NCBI RefSeq assembly: GCF_004761865.1 | Contig: NZ_SJDM01000001.1 | Coordinates: 124,001-188,000 of the forward strand | Origin: Crenalkalicoccus roseus | GTDB taxonomy: Bacteria; Pseudomonadota; Alphaproteobacteria; Acetobacterales; Acetobacteraceae | Reading direction: 5' to 3' | DNA length: 64,000 nucleotides | Part shown: positions 19,971 to 28,220 of the stretch, piece by piece | How positions within the stretch are numbered: position 1 is the stretch's first letter | How the letters are laid out: each line of letters starts with the position of its first letter | Notes under the pieces: generated by a model | What the model was told of the DNA's origin: nothing | Seen by the model: the letters and a program-made list of their open reading frames with translations, nothing else | Database searches by the model: none | Made by a program: the position numbers and the translations under genes

Positions 19971-20432
19971 TCACTTCAGGGTCATCAGCCAGGCGAGCAC
20001 GTCCTCGACCTCCTGCGCCTCCAGCATCGGCTTGCCGAGCCAGTCGCGGCGCACGGCGGTGAGGCCCTCCACCCGGTAGTAGGAGGGCATGTTGCTCTCC
20101 GGGTTGATGCGCTTGCTGTCCACGAGGCGCAGCCGCAGCTCGCCCTCGGTGTAGCGGTCCGCCACGCCGGCGAGCGGCGGGCCGAGATTGCCCTGGAAAT
20201 CCGCCTCCACCGGCATTTCGTGGCAGGTGACGCAGTTGCCCTTGGAACGGTTGAGCGCCAGCGCGCGCCCGCGCTCCGGATCGCCCGGGCGGTCGGTCAG
20301 CGGGCGGGGGATCGCGTCGTCCACCACCTCGTAGGGCACCAGCGCGGTGCCGCCCTGCGCCGGCGCCGGGCCGGGAATGGCGAGGCCGAGCGCCAGCACC
20401 ACCGCTCCGCACCGCCCCGTCCTGTTCCTCAC
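19971..20432 (-). CDS. soxX: cytochrome c SoxX
   Basis: Monohaem subunit of SoxAX. A signal peptide (AVVLALGLAIPGPAPAQ) precedes a cytochrome c fold with CVTCH and the distal methionine region PESNMPSYYRVEGL. The GTG at 20432 is selected because a strong ribosome site (GGGGGAGG) lies 7-8 bases upstream; no in-frame ATG is near. The product has 153 residues. Only 20 bases separate it from the anti-sigma gene, so the sox genes probably share that transcript. Confidence 0.92.
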   Translation of the reverse strand: MRNRTGRCGAVVLALGLAIPGPAPAQGGTALVPYEVVDDAIPRPLTDRPGDPERGRALALNRSKGNCVTCHEMPVEADFQGNLGPPLAGVADRYTEGELRLRLVDSKRINPESNMPSYYRVEGLTAVRRDWLGKPMLEAQEVEDVLAWLMTLK

Positions 20433-20452
20433 GACCGTTCCTCCCCCCTTCC

Positions 20453-21319
20453 TCAGCCGATGTTGTTCGGGCAGGGCCGCGGCTGCTGGGCGGCGATCCG
20501 TGGCCCCTCCTGCCGCGGCGGCCGCGGGCCGGCGCGCACCTCGCGCTCGGCGAGGAAGGCGATGCCGCGCAGCCGCTCGCGCGGCATCGCCGCCGTCACC
20601 GCGTAGCCGAAGCGCCCGTCGAACCAGTAGTAGGTGAGGCGCCCGCCCGGATGGTCGGCGCATTTCAGCTTCGCCGCCGGCGTGTCGGGGGCGGGGCGCA
20701 TGTAGAAGGAAAGCCGTGTCCCGTCGGTCAGGCGCTCGTACACCACCATCGCCGCGGTGCCCCAGGCCGAGGGCATCAGATGCGCGGTGAGCGGGCGGAA
20801 GCCGGCGTCGAGCAGGTCGGGCACCACCACCGGCGTGCCGAGCCGCTCGGCGAGCCAGCCCTCCAGCGCCTCCGGCACCGTCGCCGCCAGCATGGCGAGG
20901 GCGCGCGTCTCGGCGGCGAAGATGCGGTGCGCCTCGGCGGCCTCGGCCATCGGCGGGGCGGCGGGCGGCGGCGCGCCGCCCTCGATCTGGCCATGGGCGA
21001 GCCAGCCGGCCGCGCCGCCCACCAGCAGGAGGAGCAGGGCGGCGGCCATGTGGCGCAGCCGCTGCCAGCGCCGGGCGCGCAGCCCGGCCCGGATGTGGGC
21101 GAGGCGCAGCCGCGCCGGGATCGGCGCGCTCGCCTTCGGCGCCAGCGCCGTGCGCAGGGCGTCGCGCTGCGTGGCGAAGGCGCGCACCCGCGCCGCCGCC
21201 TCCGGGTGCTCCTCGAGGTAGCGGCGCACCAGGGCGAGGCGCGCGGCGTCCAGCCGCTCGTCCACGAAGGCCTGCAGGTCGTCCTCGCCGATCGGGGGAT
21301 GGGCGCGCGGATCCGTCAT
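20453..21319 (-). CDS. membrane anti-sigma factor
   Basis: A 288-residue protein with an N-terminal acidic helical region (PIGEDDLQAFVDERLDAARL), typical of transmembrane anti-sigma factors, then one transmembrane segment (HMAAALLLLLVGGAAGWLA) at about 92-110 and a periplasmic domain. I see no HxxxCxxC zinc motif, so it would be a zinc-independent type. The ATGA overlap with the ECF sigma gene supports the pairing. The periplasmic domain may sense a signal related to sulfur oxidation; that is inference. Confidence 0.85.
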   Translation of the reverse strand: MTDPRAHPPIGEDDLQAFVDERLDAARLALVRRYLEEHPEAAARVRAFATQRDALRTALAPKASAPIPARLRLAHIRAGLRARRWQRLRHMAAALLLLLVGGAAGWLAHGQIEGGAPPPAAPPMAEAAEAHRIFAAETRALAMLAATVPEALEGWLAERLGTPVVVPDLLDAGFRPLTAHLMPSAWGTAAMVVYERLTDGTRLSFYMRPAPDTPAAKLKCADHPGGRLTYYWFDGRFGYAVTAAMPRERLRGIAFLAEREVRAGPRPPRQEGPRIAAQQPRPCPNNIG

Positions 21320-21858
21320 GGCTGTTCCGTCCCCTGCCCGACCACGCGCAGCCGCCGCACGGAGGATGACGGCGCGCCCCCGCCCTCGGTCAGGCGGCGC
21401 AGGCGCTCGCGCCCGCGGCTCAGCCGCGACATCACCGTGCCGACCGGCACGCCGAGGATGCGGGCCGTCTCCTCGTAGCCGAGCCCCTCCACCCCCACCA
21501 GCAGCAGCACCGCCTGCTGCTCCTCGGGCAGGGTGGAGAGGTGGCGCAGCACCTCGGCGCAGTGCACCGCGCCCTCCGGCGCCTCCGCCCCCGTCGCGGT
21601 CTCGGCGAGGCCGGCCGCCTCCTCAGCGAGGCGGGTGCGCCTCGCCTCGCGGCGGCGGCCGCTGATGTGGGCGTTGTAGAGGATGGCGAACAGCCAGGCC
21701 TTCAGGTCCCCCCCCGGCCGGCGGAGATGCCAGCTTCCGAGCGCGCGCTCGAGGCAGTCCTGCACCAGGTCGTCCGCCGCGTGCTGGTCGCGCAGCAGCG
21801 ACCAGGCGAAGCGGCGGAGCGCCGGGATCGTGGCCTCGATGCTCGCATCGCGGTCCAT
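21316..21858 (-). CDS. ECF-family RNA polymerase sigma factor
   Basis: A 180-residue sigma-70 factor with region 2 (LLRDQHAADDLVQDCLERAL) and region 4 (LPEEQQAVLLLVGVEGLGYEETARILGVPVGTVMSRLSRGRERLRR) and no region 3, the ECF layout. It is followed directly by its probable anti-sigma and then the sox genes. An ECF-type promoter lies 63 bases upstream, so autoregulation is likely. Confidence 0.94.
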   Translation of the reverse strand: MDRDASIEATIPALRRFAWSLLRDQHAADDLVQDCLERALGSWHLRRPGGDLKAWLFAILYNAHISGRRREARRTRLAEEAAGLAETATGAEAPEGAVHCAEVLRHLSTLPEEQQAVLLLVGVEGLGYEETARILGVPVGTVMSRLSRGRERLRRLTEGGGAPSSSVRRLRVVGQGTEQP

Positions 21859-21920
21859 CGGGGGTTGTCCTCTCGCGCGGGTGCTCCGGCCGGCGGGGCG
21901 GCGGATCGGTCCCTCGCGCG

Positions 21921-21949
21921 TAGGACGCCCCGCGGCGGGGCGTTATTCC
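21921..21949 (-). promoter_or_regulatory. ECF-type promoter of the sigma/anti-sigma/sox transcript
   Basis: On the minus strand GGAATAA (21949-21943) and CGTCCTA (21927-21921) form GGAAT-N17-CGTC, the standard ECF -35/-10 pattern. The GC-rich spacer is self-complementary (ACGCCCC/GGGGCGT). It reads toward the sigma gene start at 21858. Confidence 0.7.
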
Positions 21950-21965
21950 CGCCGCGGCGTGCGGC

Positions 21966-22940
21966 TCAGCTTTCCGGGCGGATGCCGAGGCGGCGGATCA
22001 GCGGGCCCCAGCGGGCGATCTCCTCGGCGACGAAGCGGCGCAGCGTTTCGGAATCCGAGCCCACCGTCTCGAAGCCCGCGGCCTGCATGGCGCGCGCGGT
22101 CTCCGGCGCGGCCAGCGCCCGGCCCGCCTCCTCCGCCAGGCGCCGCACCCGCGCCTCCGGCGTGCCGGGCGGGGCGAAGAGGGCGATCCAGCCATAGGCG
22201 GGCTCCCCCTCCCCCTGTTCGGACAGGGTCGGGATGTCCGGCGCGGCGGGGAAGCGGCCGTCGGAGGAGATGCCGAGCGCCCGCACCGACCCCTCCCGCA
22301 CCTGGCCGAGCACGGCGCCGGAGGCGGCGGCCATCACCTGGATCCGCCCCGCCACCACCTCCAGCACCCCCTGCGGCACGCTGCGGAAGGGGACATGGGT
22401 CATCTCCAGCCCGTGCCGCGCCGCCAGCTCCGCCACCAGCAGGTGGCCGAGCGTGCCGGCGCCGACCGAGCCGTAATTCAGCCTGCCGGGGTTGGCCCTG
22501 GCATGCGCCACCAGCTCGGCCACGCTGGTGGCCGGCACCGAGGGATGCACCACCAGCACGAAGGGCAGGCGCGTCAGCAGCGAGACGGGCACGAGGTCGG
22601 TCGCCGGGTCGTAGCCGAGCTGCGGGTTCAGGATCCGCGCCGTGCTGGCCGGCCCGCCGATGGAGATGCCGAGGGTGTGGCCGTCCGTCGCCTTCGCCAC
22701 CGCCTCGGTGCCGATGGCGCCGCCGGCGCCGGCGCGGTTCTCCGGCACGAAGGGCTGGCCGAAGACCTGCGCGAAATGCTGCGCCACCGCGCGCCCGGCG
22801 AGGTCGGGGGTGGAGCCGGGGGGGAAGGCGATCACCACCCGCACCGGCCGCTCCGGCCAAGCGGGGCCCTGGGCGCCGGCGGCGGCGGGCAGGAGGGTGG
22901 CGGCGGTGGCGCCGAGAAGGGCGCGGCGGGGCAGCGTCAT
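21966..22940 (-). CDS. Bug-family tripartite tricarboxylate transporter solute-binding protein
   Basis: Periplasmic solute receptor of the TctC/Bug family, 324 residues. A signal peptide (RRALLGATAATLLPAAAGAQ) is followed by the hallmark start WPERPVRVVIAFPPGSTPDLAGR. Later come PENRAGAGGAIGTEAVA and HVPFRSVPQGVLEVVAGRIQ. ATG 22940 is chosen because the upstream 27 residues would precede the signal peptide. No TctA/TctB membrane gene lies nearby; the ligand is unknown. Confidence 0.92.
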   Translation of the reverse strand: MTLPRRALLGATAATLLPAAAGAQGPAWPERPVRVVIAFPPGSTPDLAGRAVAQHFAQVFGQPFVPENRAGAGGAIGTEAVAKATDGHTLGISIGGPASTARILNPQLGYDPATDLVPVSLLTRLPFVLVVHPSVPATSVAELVAHARANPGRLNYGSVGAGTLGHLLVAELAARHGLEMTHVPFRSVPQGVLEVVAGRIQVMAAASGAVLGQVREGSVRALGISSDGRFPAAPDIPTLSEQGEGEPAYGWIALFAPPGTPEARVRRLAEEAGRALAAPETARAMQAAGFETVGSDSETLRRFVAEEIARWGPLIRRLGIRPES

Positions 22941-23034
22941 GGCGGCGGATCCTCCATGGCCGGCTTGCAGCACGCCCGCCTCGCCGCGTCCAGCGTCGGC
23001 GGGCGCCGCGGCGCGATCCATCGTGGTGGACCGC

Positions 23035-23063
23035 GCTTCCGGCCCTGCGCGATCCGCCCTAGC
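23035..23063 (-). repeat. dispersed intergenic repeat, copy I (short)
   Basis: Reading leftwards it is GCTAGGGCGGATCGCGCAGGGCCGG..., matching the end of copy D at all but about five of 29 positions. Its TAG is the stop codon of the downstream-ending CorC/HlyC gene. Confidence 0.65.
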
Positions 23064-24351
23064 CCGCCTCCTCCGGCGGGGCCAGGCGGCGGATCGCCAG
23101 CCGGTCGAGCCGCCAGCCGCGGCGCTCCACCACCCGAATGGCGTAGCCGTCTATCGTCACCTCGGTGCCGACGGGCGGAATGGCGCGCAGGCGCGAGACC
23201 ACGAGGCCGCCCACCGTCGCCGCCTCCTCCTCCGGCAGGTCCCAGTCCAGCTCGCGGTTCAGGTCGCGCACCCGGATGTCGCCGCGCACCTCGGCCACCC
23301 CGTCGCCGGCCGCCTCGGCGAGGATCGGCTCGCCGCGCTGGGCGATCTGGCCGACGATCACCTCCACCACGTCCTCGAGCGTCACCAGCCCCTGCAGCGC
23401 GCCGTACTCGTCCACCACCAGCGCCATCTTCAGGTGGGCGCGGCGGAACTCCTGGAGCTGCTCGCGCAGCGGCCGGCCCTCCGGCACGAACACGGCCGGG
23501 GCGGCGAAGGGGCGGAGATCGAGCCGCGCCGCCTCGCCCCCGACCGCGCGCAGCGCCTGCAGCGCGGCGCGGGCGTCCACGATGCCGAGCACCTCCTCCC
23601 CGCCGCGGCACCACAGCGGCAGGCGGGCGTGCGGCGAGGCGAGCAGCCGCTCGAGCTGCACCTCGGGCGGCGCCTCGGCGTCCAGGGCGCGGATGCGGGC
23701 GCGGTGGGTCATCACGTCGCCGACGGTGAGGTCGTCGAGCGCCAGCACGCCGCGCAGCATCCGCCGCTCCTCGCGCGCCGCCGCCTCCGCCTCGCCGCGC
23801 TCCCCCGCGCCGTGCAGCTCGATGGCGCCGAGCAGCTCGTCCTCGGTGATGCCGGGGCGCTCGGCCTCGGCGGCGCGGACGCCGAACAGGCCGAGGGTGC
23901 GCAGCACCAGCCAGTTCACCGCCGCCGCCAGCGGCCCGAGCAGGCGCATGGTGGCGGAGAGCAGCGGCACGGCGCGCAGCGCCGTCCGGTCGGGCTGGCG
24001 CAGGGCGTAGGTCTTCGGCAGCACCTCGGCGAACACCACGAGCAGCGCCGTCATGACCAGGGAGGCATAGACCACGCCGCCCTCGCCGAACCAGGCGATC
24101 AGCAGGCCGGAGGCGAGCGCGGTGGCGGTGGTGTTGACCAGGTTGTTGCCGACCAGGATGGCGGCGATCAGCCGGTCCTTGCGCTCGCGCAGCCGCACCA
24201 GCAGGCCGGCGCGGCGGTCCCCCTCCCGCGCGCGGCGGGTGACGAAGGCCCGGCTCGCCGCGGTGAAGGCCGTCTCGGTGCCCGAGAAGACGGCGGAGAG
24301 GATCAGCAGCAGCAGGATGCCGCCCAGCGCCGCCAGCGTGCCCGCGTCCAT
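23059..24351 (-). CDS. CorC/HlyC-type CNNM membrane protein with CBS domains
   Basis: A 430-residue protein: DUF21/CNNM transmembrane domain (LLLILSAVFSGTETAFTAASRAFVTRRA, about 1-190), a CBS pair (about 210-330; MTHRARIRALDAEAP, LVVDEYGALQGLVTLEDVVEVIVG) and a C-terminal CorC_HlyC domain. Such proteins are linked to magnesium/cobalt efflux or resistance; the old hemolysin label is historical. It follows the phnE genes by 58 bases on the same strand, but function does not suggest an operon. Confidence 0.9.
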   Translation of the reverse strand: MDAGTLAALGGILLLLILSAVFSGTETAFTAASRAFVTRRAREGDRRAGLLVRLRERKDRLIAAILVGNNLVNTTATALASGLLIAWFGEGGVVYASLVMTALLVVFAEVLPKTYALRQPDRTALRAVPLLSATMRLLGPLAAAVNWLVLRTLGLFGVRAAEAERPGITEDELLGAIELHGAGERGEAEAAAREERRMLRGVLALDDLTVGDVMTHRARIRALDAEAPPEVQLERLLASPHARLPLWCRGGEEVLGIVDARAALQALRAVGGEAARLDLRPFAAPAVFVPEGRPLREQLQEFRRAHLKMALVVDEYGALQGLVTLEDVVEVIVGQIAQRGEPILAEAAGDGVAEVRGDIRVRDLNRELDWDLPEEEAATVGGLVVSRLRAIPPVGTEVTIDGYAIRVVERRGWRLDRLAIRRLAPPEEAG

Positions 24352-24409
24352 GGGGTCAGACAGTCTCCTTCTTCATGCCGCGCCGGGGAGAACGGGGCGC
24401 CATGGGCGG

Positions 24410-25246
24410 CTACCGGCCGCCGATCAGCCGCCGCCTGAGCCGGGCGGAGAGCGCGTCCATCGCTGCCACGGTCGCGATCAGCAGCAGGATGATGAAGGCC
24501 ACCTCGTCCCAGTGGCGCACGCGGATCCGCTCGGCGATCTGCAGCCCGATCCCGCCCGCGCCCACCACGCCGAGGATCGCCGCCGAGCGGGTGTTGCTCT
24601 CGAGGAAGTAGAGCGCCTGGGCAAGCATCACCGGCAGCACCTGCGGCAGCACGCCGAAGCGCAGCCGCGCCAGCGCCCCGCCGCCGGCCGCCGTCACCCC
24701 CTCCACCTGGCGCCTCTCGACGTTCTCGATCGCCTCGGCGTAGAGCTTGGCGAGCACCGCGACGTCGGCGCTGGCGATGGCGAGCACGCCGGCCAGCGGC
24801 CCGAGGCCGACCGCGCGCACATAGGCGAGCGCCCAGATGAGCTGGTCTATGCCGCGCATCCCGTCGAACAGCCGCCGCACCGAGAAGCGCAGCAGCGTCG
24901 CCGTCACCACGTTGCGCGCGCCGAGCATGCCGAGCGGCACCGCGAGCAGCGCGGCGAGGAAGGTGCCGAGGAAGGCCATGGCGACGCTCTCGGCCAGGCC
25001 GCGCAGGATGTCCGCCCACAGCTCGCCCGGCGAGGGCGGGATCATCAGGCGGATGATGACGAGAAGGCCCGACAGCCCGTTCCAGATCCGCCGCGGCGAG
25101 AAGCCGAACCACCACAGCACCGCGCCGAGCCAGGCGAGGAAGGCGGCCCACAGGACGAGGCGCAGCGCCCGCCGCCCCGGCCCCGGCCCGAAGGCCGTGG
25201 GGAGGCGGGCGCGGAGCGCCGCGATCTCGGCCGGGGAGGGCTTCAC
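24410..25246 (-). CDS. phnE: phosphonate-type ABC transporter permease (PhnE), second
   Basis: Inner-membrane permease of 278 residues with a binding-protein-dependent transport domain: the EAA-like loop (EAIENVERRQVEGVTAAGGGALARLRFGVLPQV) and the PhnE signature SNTRSAAILGVVGAGGIG. GTG 25246 overlaps the stop of the first permease (GTGA), giving translational coupling. The two PhnE proteins probably form a heterodimeric channel for phosphonate or phosphate-like anions. Confidence 0.9.
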   Translation of the reverse strand: MKPSPAEIAALRARLPTAFGPGPGRRALRLVLWAAFLAWLGAVLWWFGFSPRRIWNGLSGLLVIIRLMIPPSPGELWADILRGLAESVAMAFLGTFLAALLAVPLGMLGARNVVTATLLRFSVRRLFDGMRGIDQLIWALAYVRAVGLGPLAGVLAIASADVAVLAKLYAEAIENVERRQVEGVTAAGGGALARLRFGVLPQVLPVMLAQALYFLESNTRSAAILGVVGAGGIGLQIAERIRVRHWDEVAFIILLLIATVAAMDALSARLRRRLIGGR

Positions 25247-26121
25247 CGCGCCGCCCCGATCACGTGGTGGCGGAGCCGTTCCGAGAGCAGGTCTATGGCG
25301 GCGACGCAGAGGATGATCAGCAGCACGATGGCGCTGATCTCCTCGTAGTGGTTGAAGGCGATCACCGTGTAGAGCTCCTCGCCGATGCCGCCGGCGCCGA
25401 CGAAGCCGATCACGCTCGCCGCGCGCAGGTTGATCTCGAAGCGCAGCAGCGCGTAGCTCAGCAGGTTGGGCAGCACCTGCGGCAGCAGGCCGAAGCGGCA
25501 GGCCTCGGCCCAGCCGCCGCCGGCGGCGCGCACCGCCTCCCACGGCCCGGCCCCGGCGTTCTCCACCGCCTCGGCGAAGAGCTTGCCGAGCGCGCCGGTG
25601 CTGTGCAGCGCGATCGCCAGGATGCCCGCCAGCGGGCCGACGCCGAAGGCCCAGACCAGGATCAGCGCGAAGACGATCTCCGGCACCGTGCGCAGCGCCT
25701 CGAGCAGCCGCCGCGTCGCCAGGGCGAGGGGCCGGGGCGCGCCGGCGTTGCGCGCCGCCACGAAGCAGAGCGCGAGCGCCGCCGCGGCGCCCATCAGCGT
25801 CGCCAGGGCGGCCATGTTCGCCGTCTCGAACAGCAGCCAGGCCCAGGAATCCAGGCGGTAGAACCAGAAGGCCAGGCTGCCCTCCGTCTCCGCGCCGGCG
25901 AACAGCGCCTCCCGGCGCAGCGTCGGCAGGATGCGGTGGAAATACTCGCCGATGCGCGGCAGCCCCTCCAGCAGCCTCGCCGGATGCGCTTCCGCCACCC
26001 AGGCGGAGGCGAGCAGGCAGGCGAGCAGCACCGCGAGGCCGAGCAGCGTCGCCGCGCGCCTCTGCCGCCGCGCCGCGCGGAAGGCGGCCTCCATGCGGAG
26101 GGGCGCGGCGCCGGCGGCCAT
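25243..26121 (-). CDS. phnE: phosphonate-type ABC transporter permease (PhnE), first
   Basis: A 292-residue permease with six hydrophobic segments, the loop LFAEAVENAGAGPWEAVRAAGGGWAEACRFGLLPQV, and INLRAASVIGFVGAGGIGEEL, the PhnE pattern. Eight bases separate it from phnD. Gene order C-D-E-E is the common phosphonate uptake set, although no C-P lyase gene is visible here. Confidence 0.9.
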   Translation of the reverse strand: MAAGAAPLRMEAAFRAARRQRRAATLLGLAVLLACLLASAWVAEAHPARLLEGLPRIGEYFHRILPTLRREALFAGAETEGSLAFWFYRLDSWAWLLFETANMAALATLMGAAAALALCFVAARNAGAPRPLALATRRLLEALRTVPEIVFALILVWAFGVGPLAGILAIALHSTGALGKLFAEAVENAGAGPWEAVRAAGGGWAEACRFGLLPQVLPNLLSYALLRFEINLRAASVIGFVGAGGIGEELYTVIAFNHYEEISAIVLLIILCVAAIDLLSERLRHHVIGAAR

Positions 26122-26129
26122 CGGCGGCG

Positions 26130-27107
26130 TCAGCCGCGGCGGCGGCGCTCCGCCGCCTCCTCGCGCCGCATCGCCACCATCAGCTCGTAGTCGGCGTGCG
26201 AGACCTCGCGGTAGCCGGCGCCGCCGCCGCGCTCGATCTGGCGGTAGATGGCGGGGTGCGCCTTGGGCAGCGCCAGGTGGAAGAGCCTCATGTCCTCCTT
26301 GAAGGCGTCGGGCAGGTCGGCGCGCACCGTCTGCGGGCCGTTGATGATCGGCTCGCTGCGCCAGATGATGCGGAGGTCGTCCATGTTCAGCATGCCCTTC
26401 TCCACCATCGCGCGCAGCGTGCCGCGGGTGAAGCCCCGCGACTCGTCGCCGATGCCGGAGGCCCAGGTCACGGCGGCGTCGTACTGGCGCTGCAGCACGG
26501 CGACGATCGCCTGCTCGTGCCCGCCGCCGAAGCCGGTGCGGCCGAAGAACCGCTCGGGGCTGATGCCCTGGCGGCGCAGCGCGAAGCGCGGGATCAGGTA
26601 GCCCGAGGCGCTGTTCGGGTCGGACCAGGCGATGGAGCGACCGCGCATCTCCTCGAGGCTGGTGATGCCGCTGTCCGCCCGCACCACCATCACCGCGACG
26701 TAGCTGATGGTGCCGTCCTCCTCCTCCGTCACCACCAGCGGCTCGACGCCGCCCCGCGTGTCCAGCCAGGCGCCGGCGTAGGCGGAGGGGCTCATGCTGG
26801 CGAGCTCCACCTGCCGCGCGCCGAAGGCCTGGATCACCCCGGCGTAGTCGCCGGCGGGGTAGAGCCGCACCGGCACGGCGAAGGTGCGCTCCATCAGCGC
26901 CCGGTACTCGCCGAAGCGCCCGAGCCGGTCGGCCTCGTTCTCGCCGCCGAGCAGGCCGATGCGGATCTGCGGCACCTCCGCTGCCCAGGCGCGGCGCCCG
27001 GCCTCGGGGAAGACGACGTCGGGGTCCTGGGTGCGGCGCGGCGCGCGGGCCGCCGCGGGCAGGGCGGCGAGCAGCGGCAGGCCGAGGAGGAGAAGGCGGC
27101 GGTGCAT
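26130..27107 (-). CDS. phnD: phosphonate-type ABC transporter substrate-binding protein
   Basis: Periplasmic receptor of 325 residues with a signal peptide (1-22). The PhnD-like body shows IRIGLLGGENEADRLGRF, YAGVIQAFGARQVELASMSPSAYA, SIAWSDPNSASGYLIPRFAL and FGGGHEQAIVAVLQRQYDAAVT. The ligand could be phosphonate, phosphite or a related anion. It lies between phnC (76-base gap) and the permeases. Confidence 0.9.
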   Translation of the reverse strand: MHRRLLLLGLPLLAALPAAARAPRRTQDPDVVFPEAGRRAWAAEVPQIRIGLLGGENEADRLGRFGEYRALMERTFAVPVRLYPAGDYAGVIQAFGARQVELASMSPSAYAGAWLDTRGGVEPLVVTEEEDGTISYVAVMVVRADSGITSLEEMRGRSIAWSDPNSASGYLIPRFALRRQGISPERFFGRTGFGGGHEQAIVAVLQRQYDAAVTWASGIGDESRGFTRGTLRAMVEKGMLNMDDLRIIWRSEPIINGPQTVRADLPDAFKEDMRLFHLALPKAHPAIYRQIERGGGAGYREVSHADYELMVAMRREEAAERRRRG

Positions 27108-27141
27108 GCGGCGTTCCGTTCCGGTGGCTGGCTCCGCGCCT

Positions 27142-27180
27142 GATTAGAGCAGATCGCCGAAGCGGCTCCAGGGCGGCCGC
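27142..27180 (+). repeat. dispersed intergenic repeat, weak copy C
   Basis: Contains TTAGAGCAGATCGCCGAAGC, matching the core TAGAGCRGATCGC, in the phnD-phnC gap. The rest is too diverged to align by eye. Confidence 0.45.
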
Positions 27181-27183
27181 GGC

Positions 27184-27981
27184 TCAGTGGACCAGGGCGG
27201 CGCGGGCAGGCGCGCCCTCGGCGGCGAGCACCGCCTCGGGGATGCCGTAGATCGCCTCCACCCGCGCCGGGGTCAGCTCGGCGGGCGGGCCGTCGAACGC
27301 CACGCGCCCGGCCTGCAGGGCGAGGATGCGGTCGCAGTAGTGCCGGGCGGCGGCGAGGTCGTGCAGGTTGCACAGCACCGTCAGCCCCTGCCCGCGGTTC
27401 ACCTCCCGCAGCGCCTCCATCACGGCGCGGGCATTGGCGGGGTCGAGGCTGGCGATCGGCTCGTCGGCCAGGATCAGGCGGGGCTCCTGCATCAGGGCGC
27501 GGCAGATGGCGACGCGCTGCTGCTGCCCGCCAGAGAGGGTCTCGGCGCGCTGCAGCGCCGTCTCCGCCAGGCCGAAGCGGTCGAGCAGGGCGAGCGCCAT
27601 CGCCCGCTCCTCCGCCGTGAACAGGCCGAGCAGGGCGCCGAGCCGGGCGAGCGGCCCGCGGCGGCGGCTCAGCCGGCCGATCAGCACGTTGGTCAGCACG
27701 TCGAGGCGCTGCACCAGGTTGAACTGCTGGAAGATCATGGCGCAGTCGGCGCGCCAGGCGCGCAGCGCCCGGCCGGAAAGGGCGGTGATGTCCCGCCCGT
27801 CATGCAGGATGCGCCCGGCGGAGGGCTCGGTCAGGCGGTTGATCATGCGCAGCAGGGTGGACTTGCCGGCGCCGGAGCGGCCGATGATGCCGAGCATCTG
27901 CCCCTCGGGGACGGAGAGGCTGACCCTGTCCACCGCCGTCACGGCGCCGAAGCGCCGCGTCAGGCCCTGAAGCTCGAGCAT
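27184..27981 (-). CDS. phnC: phosphonate-type ABC transporter ATP-binding protein
   Basis: A 265-residue ATPase with Walker [10 protein letters not shown], signature [15 protein letters not shown], Walker [14 protein letters not shown] and switch His in NLHDL, as in PhnC. First gene of the phnC-D-E-E run on the minus strand. Confidence 0.93.
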   Translation of the reverse strand: MLELQGLTRRFGAVTAVDRVSLSVPEGQMLGIIGRSGAGKSTLLRMINRLTEPSAGRILHDGRDITALSGRALRAWRADCAMIFQQFNLVQRLDVLTNVLIGRLSRRRGPLARLGALLGLFTAEERAMALALLDRFGLAETALQRAETLSGGQQQRVAICRALMQEPRLILADEPIASLDPANARAVMEALREVNRGQGLTVLCNLHDLAAARHYCDRILALQAGRVAFDGPPAELTPARVEAIYGIPEAVLAAEGAPARAALVH

Positions 27982-28005
27982 CGGCCCCCCGCCCTCTCCG
28001 CTCCC

Positions 28006-28034
28006 CTATGTCGGAGCGGCGCCGGGGGCGTCAA
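28006..28034 (-). promoter_or_regulatory. possible sigma-70 promoter for phnC
   Basis: On the minus strand TTGACG (28034-28029) is 17 bases from ACATAG (28011-28006), about 25 bases before the phnC start. The -35 is good, the -10 weak. I see no clear Pho box. Confidence 0.35.
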
Positions 28035-28095
28035 ACCCCCACCCGCGCCGGGGCGGAACGGGGGCGGGGGCCGCTCCGGCGATGCCGCCCCCGCG

Positions 28096-28211
28096 GATCG
28101 GGCACCGGGGCCGTTTCCATTCGGCCGTGAACGCGGACACGGCTCTCGCCCGTTGCTTGTGGAGCGGAGGCACGCTCCCGGCCGTTTCCAGCCCTCCGCG
28201 ATCCGCTCTAG
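28096..28211 (-). repeat. dispersed intergenic repeat, copy D (long)
   Basis: The reverse complement begins CCTAGAGCGGATCGCGGAGG and aligns over about 100 bases with copy E (49501-49606), including GGCCGGGAGCGTG and CCGCGTTCACGGCCGAATGG. Ten bases separate its end from the glpK start codon. The remainder of the phnC-glpK gap (27982-28095) is GC-rich without a gene. Confidence 0.75.
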
Positions 28212-28220
28212 GCTCGCGGC

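Noticed and set aside
21925-21943. GC hairpin ACGCCCC/GGGGCGT as a terminator of the Bug gene
   Set aside because: It lies inside the spacer of the ECF promoter, which explains the position better, and no T-run follows.
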